Positions 7,758 through 16,722 of a DNA stretch of 64,000 nucleotides are shown here, one piece after another. The position numbers and the translations under genes were made by a program. This DNA is from Pilimelia terevasa (GTDB lineage: Bacteria > Actinomycetota > Actinomycetes > Mycobacteriales > Micromonosporaceae), in assembly GCF_014647915.1 (NCBI RefSeq), contig NZ_BMQC01000011.1:80662-144661 (forward strand), in the 5' to 3' direction. Numbering within the stretch: the stretch's first letter is position 1; each line of letters starts with the position of its first letter. The notes beneath the pieces are model-generated. The model was given only the letters and a program-made list of their open reading frames with translations. It made no database searches and was not told the origin of the DNA.

Positions 7758-9143
7758 TTACGCCTCCTGAAGATGGTGGGGCAGACGGGGACGAAGGCCG
7801 GCCGCGTACATGCCGGCCAGGACCAGCACGCCCACCCCGAGCCAGATCACGCCGACTTGCTGGGCGAGCAGGTTCGCGTTGACCGCGACCGCGATCAACA
7901 CCGCCGCCCCGGCCAGCGGCAGCAGCAGTTGACGGACGAACTTGGGGCGGCGGCCGGCACGGCTGTGGTGCCAGATCACCGACGCGTGCAGGGTGATGAA
8001 GGCGATCACCGCGCCGAAGTTCACCAGCGAGGACAGCAGGGTGATGCCGTCGGCGCGGCCGGCCATCCACACCCCCAAGCCGAGGGAGAGCACGGCGGTG
8101 GTGAGGATCGCGTTGATCGGCACCGCCCGCTTCAGCGACACCCGGGCGAGGAACGCGGGTAGCTGCCGGTCGCGGGCCATCGCATACAGCAGCCGCGACG
8201 TGGCGGCCTGGGCGACCAGTGAGTTGGCGATCCCCCACGCCAGGGCGGTGGCGATCGCAGTCAGCGTGGCCAGCCAGCCGCCGCCTGCGACGCGCGCGGC
8301 GTCGTAGAACGCCGTCCCGGCCGGGTCGCCGTTGGCGATCAGGCCGTCCGGGTCCGGAGCGAGCAGGGCGGCGACCCAGCCCTGTACGACGAACAGCGTC
8401 CCGGCCAGCAGCAGCGCGGCGACCATCGCCCGGCCGACCTGACGGCTGCCATCGCGGGTCTCCTCGGCCAGCATCGAGATCCCGTCGAAGCCCAGGAAGC
8501 TCAGCATGGCCACCGACACCGCGGCGAAGATCACCGGCCAGGCGAACGCGTCCGGGTCGAACAGCGGGCTCCACTCGAAGCCCCGCCCCTTTCCGTCAGC
8601 CAGCGCCTTCATCCCGATGGCGAGGAACACGCCCAGCACGGCCAGCTCGGCGACCAGGAACACCTTCGTCACCAGGGCGGTCAGCCGGATCCCGAAGCTG
8701 TTGACCAGCGTGTTGAGCAGCACGAACCCGACCACCCACACCAGCGTCGGAACCGCCGGGAAGGCCGCGTTCATCGCCACCCCCGCCACGACGTACAGCA
8801 GGCACGGGACCAGCAGGTAGTCCAGCAGCACCGCCCACCCGGCCAGGAACCCGACCGGGGCCGCGATGCCGCGGCCGGCGTAGTTGTAGACGCTGCCCGC
8901 CATCGGGTACACGCGCACCATCTGCGCGTAGGAGTTTGCGGTCAACATCATCGCCACCATGCCGACCAAGTACGCCAGGGCGACCATCCCGGCCGACGCC
9001 GAGAAGACCGAGCCGAAGATTCCGAACGGTGCGATCGGCACCATGAAGATCAACCCGTAGAACAGCAGATCCCGGGTGGTGAGCGTGCGGCGGAGTTCTT
9101 GGCGGTAGCCGAATCGTTCGAGTGAGGGGTCGGTTCTGGTCAC
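7758..9143 (-). CDS. APC-family amino acid/polyamine permease
   Basis: This 461-residue membrane protein has about 12 hydrophobic segments and APC hallmarks: GLIFMVPIAPFGIFGSVF in helix 1, YPMAGSVYNYAGRG in the helix 3 region, and SFLGFDGISMLAEETRDGSR in the helix 6-7 loop. It probably imports an amino acid or amine by proton symport. The GTG at 9143 was preferred to one at 9152 because AGGAAG then sits 8 bases upstream. It is the first gene of the permease-amidase-GPP34 operon and is divergent from an XRE-TPR regulator, which may control it. Confidence 0.88.
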   Translation of the reverse strand: MTRTDPSLERFGYRQELRRTLTTRDLLFYGLIFMVPIAPFGIFGSVFSASAGMVALAYLVGMVAMMLTANSYAQMVRVYPMAGSVYNYAGRGIAAPVGFLAGWAVLLDYLLVPCLLYVVAGVAMNAAFPAVPTLVWVVGFVLLNTLVNSFGIRLTALVTKVFLVAELAVLGVFLAIGMKALADGKGRGFEWSPLFDPDAFAWPVIFAAVSVAMLSFLGFDGISMLAEETRDGSRQVGRAMVAALLLAGTLFVVQGWVAALLAPDPDGLIANGDPAGTAFYDAARVAGGGWLATLTAIATALAWGIANSLVAQAATSRLLYAMARDRQLPAFLARVSLKRAVPINAILTTAVLSLGLGVWMAGRADGITLLSSLVNFGAVIAFITLHASVIWHHSRAGRRPKFVRQLLLPLAGAAVLIAVAVNANLLAQQVGVIWLGVGVLVLAGMYAAGLRPRLPHHLQEA

Positions 9144-9355
9144 GTGCAACACTTCCTGCCTCGGAATCGGGGGTGAGGGCCGGTGATCCCGGAGAGCGTT
9201 CTACCTACCGGCGGCGTTGTATGGTCATGGACCACGGAGCGCGGGATCGAGGGGCCGACCTGTCCGCGCGTCGTGACCGTCCAAGCACACTCCCGCCGCC
9301 TCGGACGGACAACAACCCGGGGCGAATCAGTACCGAATCAAACTGCGAAGGGCCC

Positions 9356-10648
9356 ATGACGGCGGACGGCATGCCCGATGCGCTGCGCGAGGCGCGGCGT
9401 AGCTCCGGCATCGCGTTTCACCGCTTCGCCAGCCTCGCCGGATACTCCGAGGGTCACCTGCGCAGTGTCGAGAACGGGCGCCGGGCGGTCACCGAGGACA
9501 TCGCCACCGCGTACGACCGAGTGCTCCGCACCGGGGGTATGTTCGTCGTCCAGCTGCGGACGCTCGGCGGCATCGACGCGGTGTCGTGGGGGCGGGCCAG
9601 CACCGAGGCCTTGCTGACGACGATCACGCAAGAAACGGACGATGTGAAGCGACGCTCCATCCTGGCGCTGCCCTGCGGGGCCATGGCCGCCACAGCCACC
9701 CTATGGGCGGACGCCCTCAGCCCAGCTACGCCCGTCGAGGGCCACGGCCCCCAGCGCATCGACGTCCGCCTTGTGGATCACATCGATCAGCGGCTCGACC
9801 ACCTGCGCCACCTCGACGATCAGATAGGCAGCGGGGAACTCACGCGGCTTGCCCGGTCCGAGCTAACGCTGATCGCACGCCTGCTCCGCAACGGTCGATT
9901 CACCGAACCGGTGGGCCGGCGCCTGTACTCACTGGCCGCGGAAGCGAGCAGGCAGGCGGCGTGGGGACACTTCGACCAAGACCACAACGTCTCAGCGCAG
10001 CGCTACTTCGATCTCGCGCTTCGCGCGTCAGCGGACGCAGGCGATCCTGCCGCGGGTGCGTACGCCATGTCGTTCATGGCTGTGCAGTGCTACTCGACCG
10101 GCCATCCGCGCGACGCCATCGCGCTCCTCGAGGCCGCGCAAGCAGCCATCTCGCGGACCGGCACGGCGCGCATGAAAGCCATGCTCGCGGCCCGTCATGC
10201 TCGCGCGCTGTCGAAGACCGGTGACAAGCAGGCGTACGCCAGGATGCTGCACAAGGCGCGGGTCGAACTCGAGCGCGGCCCGAGCGAGGACGACCCGCCG
10301 ACGTTGTACTGGGTCAGCGAGGCCGAGATCGAGATGATCGCCGGATCGTCCGCGTTGGACCTGGGTGACGCGCGAGAAGCCATTCGTCGGTTCGATGCCG
10401 CCATCGCAGCGGACACTGTCAAGGGCGAATACGCGCGCAGCCAAGCCATCTACTTCGCGAGGGCAGCAAAGGCGCACATTCAGGTCGGTGACCTCGATGG
10501 CGCCCTCTCGCGCGCCGAAGACGCCCGCCAGTGTCTCTCCAGCGTGGACTCAGCTCGTTCGTCAGCAACGCTGGCTCAGCTCCGTGGACTGCTGCGCTCG
10601 CACGCCAAGAGCCGAGCGGTCCGAACCTTCCTGCAGCAGGACGCCTGA
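9356..10648 (+). CDS. XRE-TPR transcriptional regulator
   Basis: This 430-residue protein has an N-terminal helix-turn-helix (LREARRSSGIAFHRFASLAG, SEGHLRSVENGRR, residues 7-50) followed by about 300 residues of tetratricopeptide-like helices. This is the layout of actinomycete XRE-TPR regulators, many of which sense peptides or small signals. The ATG follows GAAGG. Two copies of CGAATCA spaced by 4 bases lie just upstream (about 9323-9341) and could be an autoregulatory site. It is divergent from the permease operon, so that promoter is its best candidate target. Confidence 0.82.
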   Translation: MTADGMPDALREARRSSGIAFHRFASLAGYSEGHLRSVENGRRAVTEDIATAYDRVLRTGGMFVVQLRTLGGIDAVSWGRASTEALLTTITQETDDVKRRSILALPCGAMAATATLWADALSPATPVEGHGPQRIDVRLVDHIDQRLDHLRHLDDQIGSGELTRLARSELTLIARLLRNGRFTEPVGRRLYSLAAEASRQAAWGHFDQDHNVSAQRYFDLALRASADAGDPAAGAYAMSFMAVQCYSTGHPRDAIALLEAAQAAISRTGTARMKAMLAARHARALSKTGDKQAYARMLHKARVELERGPSEDDPPTLYWVSEAEIEMIAGSSALDLGDAREAIRRFDAAIAADTVKGEYARSQAIYFARAAKAHIQVGDLDGALSRAEDARQCLSSVDSARSSATLAQLRGLLRSHAKSRAVRTFLQQDA

Positions 10649-10654
10649 ATGGCG

Positions 10655-11278
10655 TCAGGTCGCCGGTAGGCCGAACAAGGCCCGTAGGACGCGCGATGTC
10701 TCGTCCTCGTCCAGCGCGTGGATGACCGTCATGCCCATCCGCTGGGCCGGAACGAGATTGGCTTCGGTGTCGTCGGCGAAGACGCACCTATCGGCCGCTA
10801 CTCCGAGTCTTTCGAGGGTGTACTCGAAGATCGCAGGATCGGGCTTACGGATCTTTAGGTCGGTCGACAGAACGAAGTGATCCACGGCGTCGTGCAGGTT
10901 ATAGGTCAGGTAGGGATCGTGCGGGTCGGTTCCCAGAGAGTTCGACAACACCGCCGTGCGGATACCTGCCGCCCGCGCCTCACGCAGCACGTTCAGCACT
11001 TCATACGCAGGATCGAGCGCGTAGAGCACTCGGCCCATAAGGTTGGAAGGGTCGACTCCGATCAACGCCCCGAACCCGGCGTTCCAGTCCCGCTGGTCGA
11101 TCTCTCCCAGCTCGAGTCTCCGGTACAGGTCTTGCCCGCGGGGATCCGCCCACGCGCGCAGGAAGACGCCTCGTCGGAGCCGCTCTCGGTGCTCGAAGTG
11201 GTCAATGACCTCCACCATGTTGCTGGTCATGACGCCCGCGAAGTCGAGGATCAAGCCGTCATAGCGCTCTGCCACCAC
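10655..11278 (-). CDS. HAD-superfamily hydrolase
   Basis: About 207 residues with HAD motifs: I as LILDFAGVMT, II as TAVLSNS, III as the Lys in KIRKPDPAIFEYTLE, IV as CVFADDTEAN. In motif I the second acidic residue is replaced (D-F-A), a change also seen in a subgroup with DFGG. This weakens a simple phosphatase assignment. The start is uncertain: tandem GTG codons at 11273-11278 open the conserved region but lack a clear Shine-Dalgarno, and the frame continues upstream to about 11410. It converges on the XRE-TPR gene. Confidence 0.78.
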   Translation of the reverse strand: MVAERYDGLILDFAGVMTSNMVEVIDHFEHRERLRRGVFLRAWADPRGQDLYRRLELGEIDQRDWNAGFGALIGVDPSNLMGRVLYALDPAYEVLNVLREARAAGIRTAVLSNSLGTDPHDPYLTYNLHDAVDHFVLSTDLKIRKPDPAIFEYTLERLGVAADRCVFADDTEANLVPAQRMGMTVIHALDEDETSRVLRALFGLPAT

Positions 11279-11371
11279 GAATGGTGATGCTATCGGACGA
11301 CCCGATCTTGCCCCCAACGTCGATGGGGCCGGCTCGTTCGTCCTGCGCTGGAGCTGCGAGAACCTGTCCGC

Positions 11372-11409
11372 TGTGCGTGGGCCGGCCGGGTGTGGCCGGC
11401 CCACGCACA
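11372..11409. terminator. 16-bp perfect hairpin in a divergent intergenic region
   Basis: Arms 11372-11387 and 11394-11409 are perfect reverse complements around a 6-base loop and nearly all G+C. It has the look of an intrinsic terminator without a U-tract, yet it sits between two divergent genes where no gene is known to end. It may end a lost or unrecognised small transcript. Confidence 0.5.
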
Positions 11410-11517
11410 TTGTCGGTATGGAGTTCTCAAGTCACGGTGCCGCTGAGGGCCGGCCTTTGAGCGTTGACCAGGCCGTACGCCCATTCAGCCCGACGGGCGG
11501 TAGCGGTGGAACCATCG

Positions 11518-11547
11518 CCATGCGGACAAGGAGCGTTGTCCGCATGG
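11518..11547. repeat. 12-bp perfect inverted repeat
   Basis: CCATGCGGACAA (11518-11529) and TTGTCCGCATGG (11536-11547) form a perfect inverted repeat with a 6-base spacer, 63 bases upstream of the S9 peptidase start. It is less GC-rich than the terminator-like hairpins nearby, so an operator for the peptidase promoter is plausible. Confidence 0.45.
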
Positions 11548-11609
11548 CAAGCACCTGGATCGCCGTGGCGCGCGTGCGGCAACGGGCTCGCACGTGATGC
11601 GATAGCGGC

Positions 11610-13376
11610 GTGACGCTTCAGCCTGCGCAGCCACTGGACGCCCGTGTGGTCGCATCGGATCGGACAACTCTGGATCATCTCGTCCACGCCGGCGGCGGCT
11701 TCTATTGGCTGGAAGCCGGCGGCCGATCGGGCGGCGAAGCTGTCGTGGTGCGCGCGGAGCCTGGCCATGTACCGGCGGTGGTGTCGGTTCCAGGTGTCGA
11801 GATTGCCAGCGGGCTGCATTCGTACGGGGGCGGCGCGTACGCGATCGCTGGTGATGGGGCGCTGTGGTTCACGACGACGGACAAGGCAGCCCTGTACCGG
11901 CGCGGGCACCGCGAGCTGGTCGAGGTAGGCATCGGTGTCATCGGCGATCTCGTGGCTGATGGGGATGCCGTTCTCGGAGTGCGTGAGGACGCCGACGGCG
12001 ACGCCCTCGTCCAAGTCGGGCCCGACGGCCGGACAGTCGAACTGATGCGCGCCACGGCCCACCTGTCGTCGCCGACCAGGTCGGGTCAGCGCATCGCATG
12101 GCTGCAGTGGGACGACGAGCACATGCCCTGGGATCGGTGCGGGCTCTGGGTCGGGCAGATCGGGCCGGACGGCAACCTCGTTGACGCGCAGCTCGTTGCG
12201 GGACTGCCGGAGGAGGCCGCGGCCCAGCCGCGCTGGGCGCCGGACGGCACGCTGTACTTCGCGTCCGACCGGGCGGGCTGGTGGAACCTGTACCGGTGGG
12301 ACGGACATCGCGTCGCCCGGCTAACGGACACCGCCGGCGAGCAGGCCGTGGCGCATTGGGAGCACGGCTACCGGACGTTCGACCTGCTCCCCGACGGCCG
12401 GATCGTCGTGATCACCCAGCGCGGCGCAAGCCAGCGGCTGGAGGTCGTGTCGCCTACCGGCCGGACGGAAGTGGTTCCGCTGCCGTACAGCTCGATCAAG
12501 CCTTACCTCGCAGTGGGCGACGGTGCGGTGGGCATCATCGCCGCGACGCCGGTAACCAGCCCCGCGGCCGTGCTGGTGAACATCGACACCCCCACGACAA
12601 CGCCACTCAGCACCCCCGCTCACGAGCCACTGGATGGGTCCGCCCCGGTGCGCAGCGAGCCGCTCGTGGTCGGCGGCATCTGCGCGACGCTCTACCGAGC
12701 CGGCCCACGGGACGCGCCGCTGCCCACGATCGTCCGGGCACATCCAGGTCCGACCTACAACATGCAGGTCAGGGTCGACGCCCACATTCGGTACTTCACG
12801 AGCCACGGCTTCGCCGTGGTCGACGTGGACTACCGTGGCAGCACCGGCTACGGACGGGCGTTCCGGCAGAGCCTCTACGGGCACTGGGGCTGCTACGACG
12901 TCGAAGACTGCACGGCCGTGGCGCGCTGGCTGATCAAGGAAGGCTACGCGCGCGGCGACGCGACGTTCATCGCCGGAGCGAGCGCTGGGGGCTACACCGC
13001 GATGCGCTGCGTGAGCCGCAACGACAGCCCGTTCGCCGGCGCGGTTGCCTCCAGCGCGATCGCCGACCCGCAGCGGTGGACGACCACGGTCCCACGCTTT
13101 CAGCGGGCACACGCGAAGGCCCTGGCCATTGGCGCCGAGCCCGTGGCCGCGGACACGATCGCGCGTCCTGTGTTGCTGCTGCACGGGACCCGCGATGCTG
13201 TCGCTCCGATCGACGACGTCCGGCCGCTGGCGGCGGCGCTTCGAGGGCGAAGCGGCGAGCACCAGCTCGTGGAGCTCGACGCGGGCCACGGCCTGACGGC
13301 GCCGGCCACGCTCGTCACTGCGCTGGAGGCCGAGCACGCCTTCTACGGTCGCCGGCTCGGCTCGCCCGTGGGCTGA
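11610..13376 (+). CDS. S9 family serine peptidase (prolyl oligopeptidase-like)
   Basis: This 588-residue protein has an N-terminal beta-propeller-like half and a C-terminal alpha/beta-hydrolase domain. The catalytic set is visible: Ser in GASAGGY (about residue 456), Asp in HGTRDAVAP (about 525) and His in DAGHGL (about 558). DYRGSTGYGRAFR, usual before the nucleophile in this family, is also present. There is no signal peptide, so it is a cytoplasmic peptidase of short peptides. The GTG start has no obvious Shine-Dalgarno. It converges on the downstream XRE-TPR gene with a 4-base gap. Possible link to peptide processing is speculative. Confidence 0.88.
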   Translation: MTLQPAQPLDARVVASDRTTLDHLVHAGGGFYWLEAGGRSGGEAVVVRAEPGHVPAVVSVPGVEIASGLHSYGGGAYAIAGDGALWFTTTDKAALYRRGHRELVEVGIGVIGDLVADGDAVLGVREDADGDALVQVGPDGRTVELMRATAHLSSPTRSGQRIAWLQWDDEHMPWDRCGLWVGQIGPDGNLVDAQLVAGLPEEAAAQPRWAPDGTLYFASDRAGWWNLYRWDGHRVARLTDTAGEQAVAHWEHGYRTFDLLPDGRIVVITQRGASQRLEVVSPTGRTEVVPLPYSSIKPYLAVGDGAVGIIAATPVTSPAAVLVNIDTPTTTPLSTPAHEPLDGSAPVRSEPLVVGGICATLYRAGPRDAPLPTIVRAHPGPTYNMQVRVDAHIRYFTSHGFAVVDVDYRGSTGYGRAFRQSLYGHWGCYDVEDCTAVARWLIKEGYARGDATFIAGASAGGYTAMRCVSRNDSPFAGAVASSAIADPQRWTTTVPRFQRAHAKALAIGAEPVAADTIARPVLLLHGTRDAVAPIDDVRPLAAALRGRSGEHQLVELDAGHGLTAPATLVTALEAEHAFYGRRLGSPVG

Positions 13377-13380
13377 GGGT

Positions 13381-14685
13381 CTATCCGGCCAGCCGGAGGG
13401 CGCCGGCTGCCGCGGGGGGTGAAAGGCGCTCGGTCGCGTACTCCCGGAACTCGCGCACGGCTGCGACGTCGGCATGGTCGGCCAGGCGCGCCAAGACGGC
13501 CAGAACACGTTGGGAGCTGCGGAGCGAGGCGATCGCGGCGGCGTGATCCACGGCGGTACGGCCGACCGCGCACGCCTCCTCGATGTCGCCGGAGGCCGCC
13601 AGCGACGTTGCCAGCAGCGCGGTGTCGATCGCCAGGCGCCGGCGGCGGGTCGGCGCGAGGCTGGCGACGGCCTGCCGTACCTCGGCCTGGGCGGCGCGGT
13701 GCTGGCCGAGGTCGACCAGACAGTGCGCCCGCTCATCGGCGAGGTATGCGCCGTCGAAGTAGCCGATCCACGCCGGTTCGTCTCCGGGGCGGATGGCCTC
13801 CAGTTCGCGGTCGGCCACCGCGAGCGCGCGCGTGCTGGCGGCTTCCTCACCGAGTCGGGCGTGAGCGCGGGCCGTAACCGCGGCGAGCGCGGACCGGATT
13901 GCGGGTGTGGAGCAGCTATCCGTTCCTGCAGATGCGGCGAGGCTCATCCGTAGGGCGGTAGAGGCGTCACCGCAGTGCAGCGCGAGATGGGCGAGGCTGA
14001 CCCCGATGAGGTAGGCGCCGTAGCGGCGGTCGTCCTGTGCGGCGACCAGGCCGTTCAGGTAGTGGCGCTGGGCGGTCCCCACGGCGCCGACGTCGACAGC
14101 GGCGTAGCCGGCCAGCTCGTACGCGCCGACCACCAGACTCCGGCCGGTCGACGTGGCTGCGGGCCCGTCGGATGCGGATCGTAGGGCGGTGACCTCGCCG
14201 GCGATGAGTGTGTCGATCTGGTCGTGGACGACGCCGGCGCCGTACCGGTGGTCGGCTTCCCGGAGGCGCTCCAGCTCTCCGGCGGCGCGATCGAGGACCG
14301 CCTCGTCCGGGGTCAGCATCGGCGGTCGGCCAGGTGCGTGGCCCAGGTTGCCCAGCAGCCAGTCCAGCGTCGGGCGGTCTAGCGCCGGCGCCTCGAAGCC
14401 GGAGTCGCCGGCGGCCGGCCGCCGCACGCCGTGGAACCGTGCGGTCTTCCACAGCGCCGCGAGCGCGCCTCCGGCGCCGAGGACGGTGTCGCAGTCGGTG
14501 ACGAAGCGGTCTGACGGCACTCGCTCGGCAGTTTCACAGCGTCGAACGGTGTCAGCCGTGTATCTGATCTTGCGACCGAGTTCGGCTTGGGACAGTCCCG
14601 CGGCGGTGCGGAGTCGGCGCAGTTCGGCGCCGAAGTAGTGCAGCGTGGACGCCGATGGAGTCAAGCGACGTGGCTGCTGACCCAT
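13381..14685 (-). CDS. XRE-TPR transcriptional regulator
   Basis: This 434-residue protein has an N-terminal helix-turn-helix (LRRLRTAAGLSQAELGRKIR, TVRRCETAERVPS) and a long C-terminal helical TPR-like region. The helix-turn-helix resembles the short XRE protein near 3.5 kb, including the ETAERxPS stretch, so they belong to one subfamily. The ATG has GGGAGG five bases upstream, which rejects the longer upstream extension. Target genes are not evident; the convergent S9 peptidase and the integrase are neighbours. Confidence 0.82.
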   Translation of the reverse strand: MGQQPRRLTPSASTLHYFGAELRRLRTAAGLSQAELGRKIRYTADTVRRCETAERVPSDRFVTDCDTVLGAGGALAALWKTARFHGVRRPAAGDSGFEAPALDRPTLDWLLGNLGHAPGRPPMLTPDEAVLDRAAGELERLREADHRYGAGVVHDQIDTLIAGEVTALRSASDGPAATSTGRSLVVGAYELAGYAAVDVGAVGTAQRHYLNGLVAAQDDRRYGAYLIGVSLAHLALHCGDASTALRMSLAASAGTDSCSTPAIRSALAAVTARAHARLGEEAASTRALAVADRELEAIRPGDEPAWIGYFDGAYLADERAHCLVDLGQHRAAQAEVRQAVASLAPTRRRRLAIDTALLATSLAASGDIEEACAVGRTAVDHAAAIASLRSSQRVLAVLARLADHADVAAVREFREYATERLSPPAAAGALRLAG

Positions 14686-14818
14686 CGCGCCTCCCGCCGC
14701 TGTTCCCTGGCCGGGTCTGCCCGGCATCTGAGGACGGTACGCGTGGCTAGCGTCGCGCGGGGGTCGCCAGGCCGGGGAGACCTTGAGCAGCCGGCGCAGC
14801 GGCCTGAACGCCACCGAC

Positions 14819-14850
14819 GGGGCGTCCGACCACGCGGTCGGACGCGCCCC
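14819..14850 (-). terminator. Terminator of the integrase gene
   Basis: GGGGCGTCCGACC (14819-14831) pairs with the right arm (14836-14850) with a 2-base bulge. It lies 9 bases past the integrase stop, the usual place for an intrinsic-type terminator. Confidence 0.6.
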
Positions 14851-14859
14851 TCGACGGTG

Positions 14860-16332
14860 TCAGGCGGCCTTGGGCCGCGAGCGCGGCACGAGCTTCGTGA
14901 CCTTGTTGGCGGTCTCCTTCTGCAGTTCCTCCAGTACGGACGTGTAGAGGTCGGCGGTGATCCGGTAGTTGGCGTGGCCGAGGGTTTCCTGGATCTCTTT
15001 GAGCGTGGCTCCGGCGGCGAGCATCAGGGTCGCGGCGAGGTGCCGCAGGTCGTGCAGCCGCACCGGCGGCAGCCCCGCGGCAGCCACGATCTTGTAGAAG
15101 ATGCGGGAGAGCTGCTCGGGATGCCAGGCCGAGCCATCGGATCGGACGAAGAACAGCCCACTCGCCACCCATTTGGCTCCGGCCGTGAGCTGCCGCTGCG
15201 AGCGTCGTGCCTTGTATTTGCGCAGGCTGCCGGTGGTGTCGTCGCCGAGCGCGACCTGGCGGGCGCCCGCGCGGGTCTTGACCGTCTTGGTTACCGGGAC
15301 GTAGCCGACGCTGGTGATCTGCTGTTCGACACCGAGCTGCCCGTGGACGAGGTCGACGTTGTCGTCAGGCAGCCCACACGCCTCCCCTCGCCGCAAGCCA
15401 CGGTGCCCCATGACCTCGTAGACGGGGGCCAGGTCGGGGTAAGCGGCCTCGGCGTAGTCGAGGAAGATGCCGAAGTGCTCGGCGGTCCAGACCATGACCG
15501 GGGACGGCCGCAGTCCGGTGCGCTCCCACTTGGCGACGGCCGCCTTGGTCCACAGCCGCGGCTTGGGCGAGGCGCCGGAGGCCAGCTCGACGTTGACCGC
15601 CGGGTTGTACTCGAGCAACCGGTGGATCCGGATGGCGTCGTTGAGGGCCTTACGGATCGTCGCCTTGATGCGCTGCTGGCTGGCTGGCCCGACGAGCCGC
15701 TGCCCCTTGACGCTGGCGCGAACCGTCGGGTCGGCGCTTTGCCGCGCTTCGTGGATCTCGGCGTTGCGGTCGTCGATGGCGTCGAAGATCGCCAGGAGGT
15801 GGTGGGTGCGCAGCTTCTGCAGCGGCAGGTCCCCGATCGCGGGGGCGAAGTAGAGGCGGATGTGGTCGTCGTAGTTGCGGTAGGTCTTCGGCGAGATCTT
15901 CCGGCGGCGGCTGGTGAGCCACTCGACGAGGTAGTCCCCGGTGGTGGTCTCGGCGTGGACGGCGACACCGGCCCGGATCCGGCGGGCCACGGTGTCGCGG
16001 TCCGGCAGTGGCTCGCGCTGCTTGAGGCCCTGCAGCAGGTCCCCGACGGCTCGTTTGGTGTCCGGGTCGTCGCCGGCAAGGCCGAGTAGCTCGCGGACGG
16101 CGTCGCGGGCCGCGACGGCTTCCTCGCGGAGGCTGTAGCCGGAGCGGCGGAACTGCCGGCGGGTTCCGGCCGCGGTGGGTGGGAGCTCGACCTGCATCGC
16201 CCAGGTGCCGTGGTGCGGGCTCCAATTCTTGTCAGATCCTCTGCGCAGTTTCGGGCAGGTGGCGCCGACGAGCTTGCCGTCGGGGTTTCGGCAGGTGCAG
16301 CGTTTCGTAATAGAGCGGTCGGGCGCGGCCAT
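14860..16332 (-). CDS. int: Tyrosine-family site-specific integrase
   Basis: This 490-residue tyrosine recombinase would integrate and excise the element. It has an N-terminal arm-binding region (AWAMQVELPP-like, GTRRQFRRSGYSLREEAVAAR), a SAM-like core-binding domain (GDYLVEWLTSRRRKISPKTY) and the catalytic domain. Catalytic residues are Arg in GLRRGEACG (about 311), HDLRH (about 424-428), His in LGHANYRITADLY (about 449) and Tyr in the same LYTSV (about 460). The N-terminus carries a short Cys-rich patch (KRCTCRNPDG, ATCPKLRRG), common in actinomycete element integrases. The ATG at 16332 has AGGAGG nine bases upstream. Its 3' end faces the left boundary, so attL is expected near 14.7-14.86 kb. 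Confidence 0.92.
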   Translation of the reverse strand: MAAPDRSITKRCTCRNPDGKLVGATCPKLRRGSDKNWSPHHGTWAMQVELPPTAAGTRRQFRRSGYSLREEAVAARDAVRELLGLAGDDPDTKRAVGDLLQGLKQREPLPDRDTVARRIRAGVAVHAETTTGDYLVEWLTSRRRKISPKTYRNYDDHIRLYFAPAIGDLPLQKLRTHHLLAIFDAIDDRNAEIHEARQSADPTVRASVKGQRLVGPASQQRIKATIRKALNDAIRIHRLLEYNPAVNVELASGASPKPRLWTKAAVAKWERTGLRPSPVMVWTAEHFGIFLDYAEAAYPDLAPVYEVMGHRGLRRGEACGLPDDNVDLVHGQLGVEQQITSVGYVPVTKTVKTRAGARQVALGDDTTGSLRKYKARRSQRQLTAGAKWVASGLFFVRSDGSAWHPEQLSRIFYKIVAAAGLPPVRLHDLRHLAATLMLAAGATLKEIQETLGHANYRITADLYTSVLEELQKETANKVTKLVPRSRPKAA

Positions 16333-16393
16333 GGGCACACTCCTCCTATGTATCGAATGCGGGGATGCGATTTCGTGCTTCCTACTTGGCGTG

Positions 16394-16403
16394 GTTGATC
16401 AAC
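16394..16403. promoter_or_regulatory. Short palindrome in int-xis intergenic
   Basis: GTTGATCAAC is a 10-bp perfect palindrome in the 90-base gap between the excisionase-like gene and the integrase Shine-Dalgarno. It may be a regulator or recombination-factor site; nothing else is evident in the gap. Confidence 0.25.
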
Positions 16404-16422
16404 GCTCCGATTCGGGAACGGA

Positions 16423-16722
16423 TCAAGTCGACGGCGCTGATTCCGTCGTTCCGTCGGTTGATGGCGGGCTGGGGTGGCGTGGGGGTTCGGCGGGGATGCC
16501 GAGCACGGCCATGATCGACAGGACGGACACCCAGCGGCGTTTCCCGACAGTCATCACCGGCACCGGGAAGGCGCCGCGACGGGCGGCGTCGTAGGCGACC
16601 GTGCGGTTCATGCCAAAGATCGAACCGGCGGTGGGGATGTCGACGAGCGTCCCGAGGGCGCGGATCTGCGCAGCGGTCCAGCCGTTGGCCCGGCCTTTGG
16701 GCCGTCCCTTCGCCGCGCTCAC
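16423..16722 (-). CDS. Excisionase-like helix-turn-helix protein (copy 1)
   Basis: This 99-residue basic protein contains WTAAQIRALG, a helix-turn-helix-like stretch (TAGSIFGMNRTVAYDAARRG) and the wing-like AFPVPVMTVGKRRWVS typical of MerR/excisionase-type HTH_17 proteins. It sits directly upstream of the integrase, the usual place for a recombination directionality factor. The GTG start overlaps the previous stop by four bases. It is a clear paralogue of the 17331-17696 product; the shared segments are WTA-IRALG and RGAFPVPV. DNA bending for excision is the likely role; transcription control is the alternative. Confidence 0.75.
   Translation of the reverse strand: MSAAKGRPKGRANGWTAAQIRALGTLVDIPTAGSIFGMNRTVAYDAARRGAFPVPVMTVGKRRWVSVLSIMAVLGIPAEPPRHPSPPSTDGTTESAPST

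Noticed and set aside
14686..14859. tRNA attachment site beside the integrase
   Set aside because: No cloverleaf or T-loop sequence is visible and no direct repeat partner was found.
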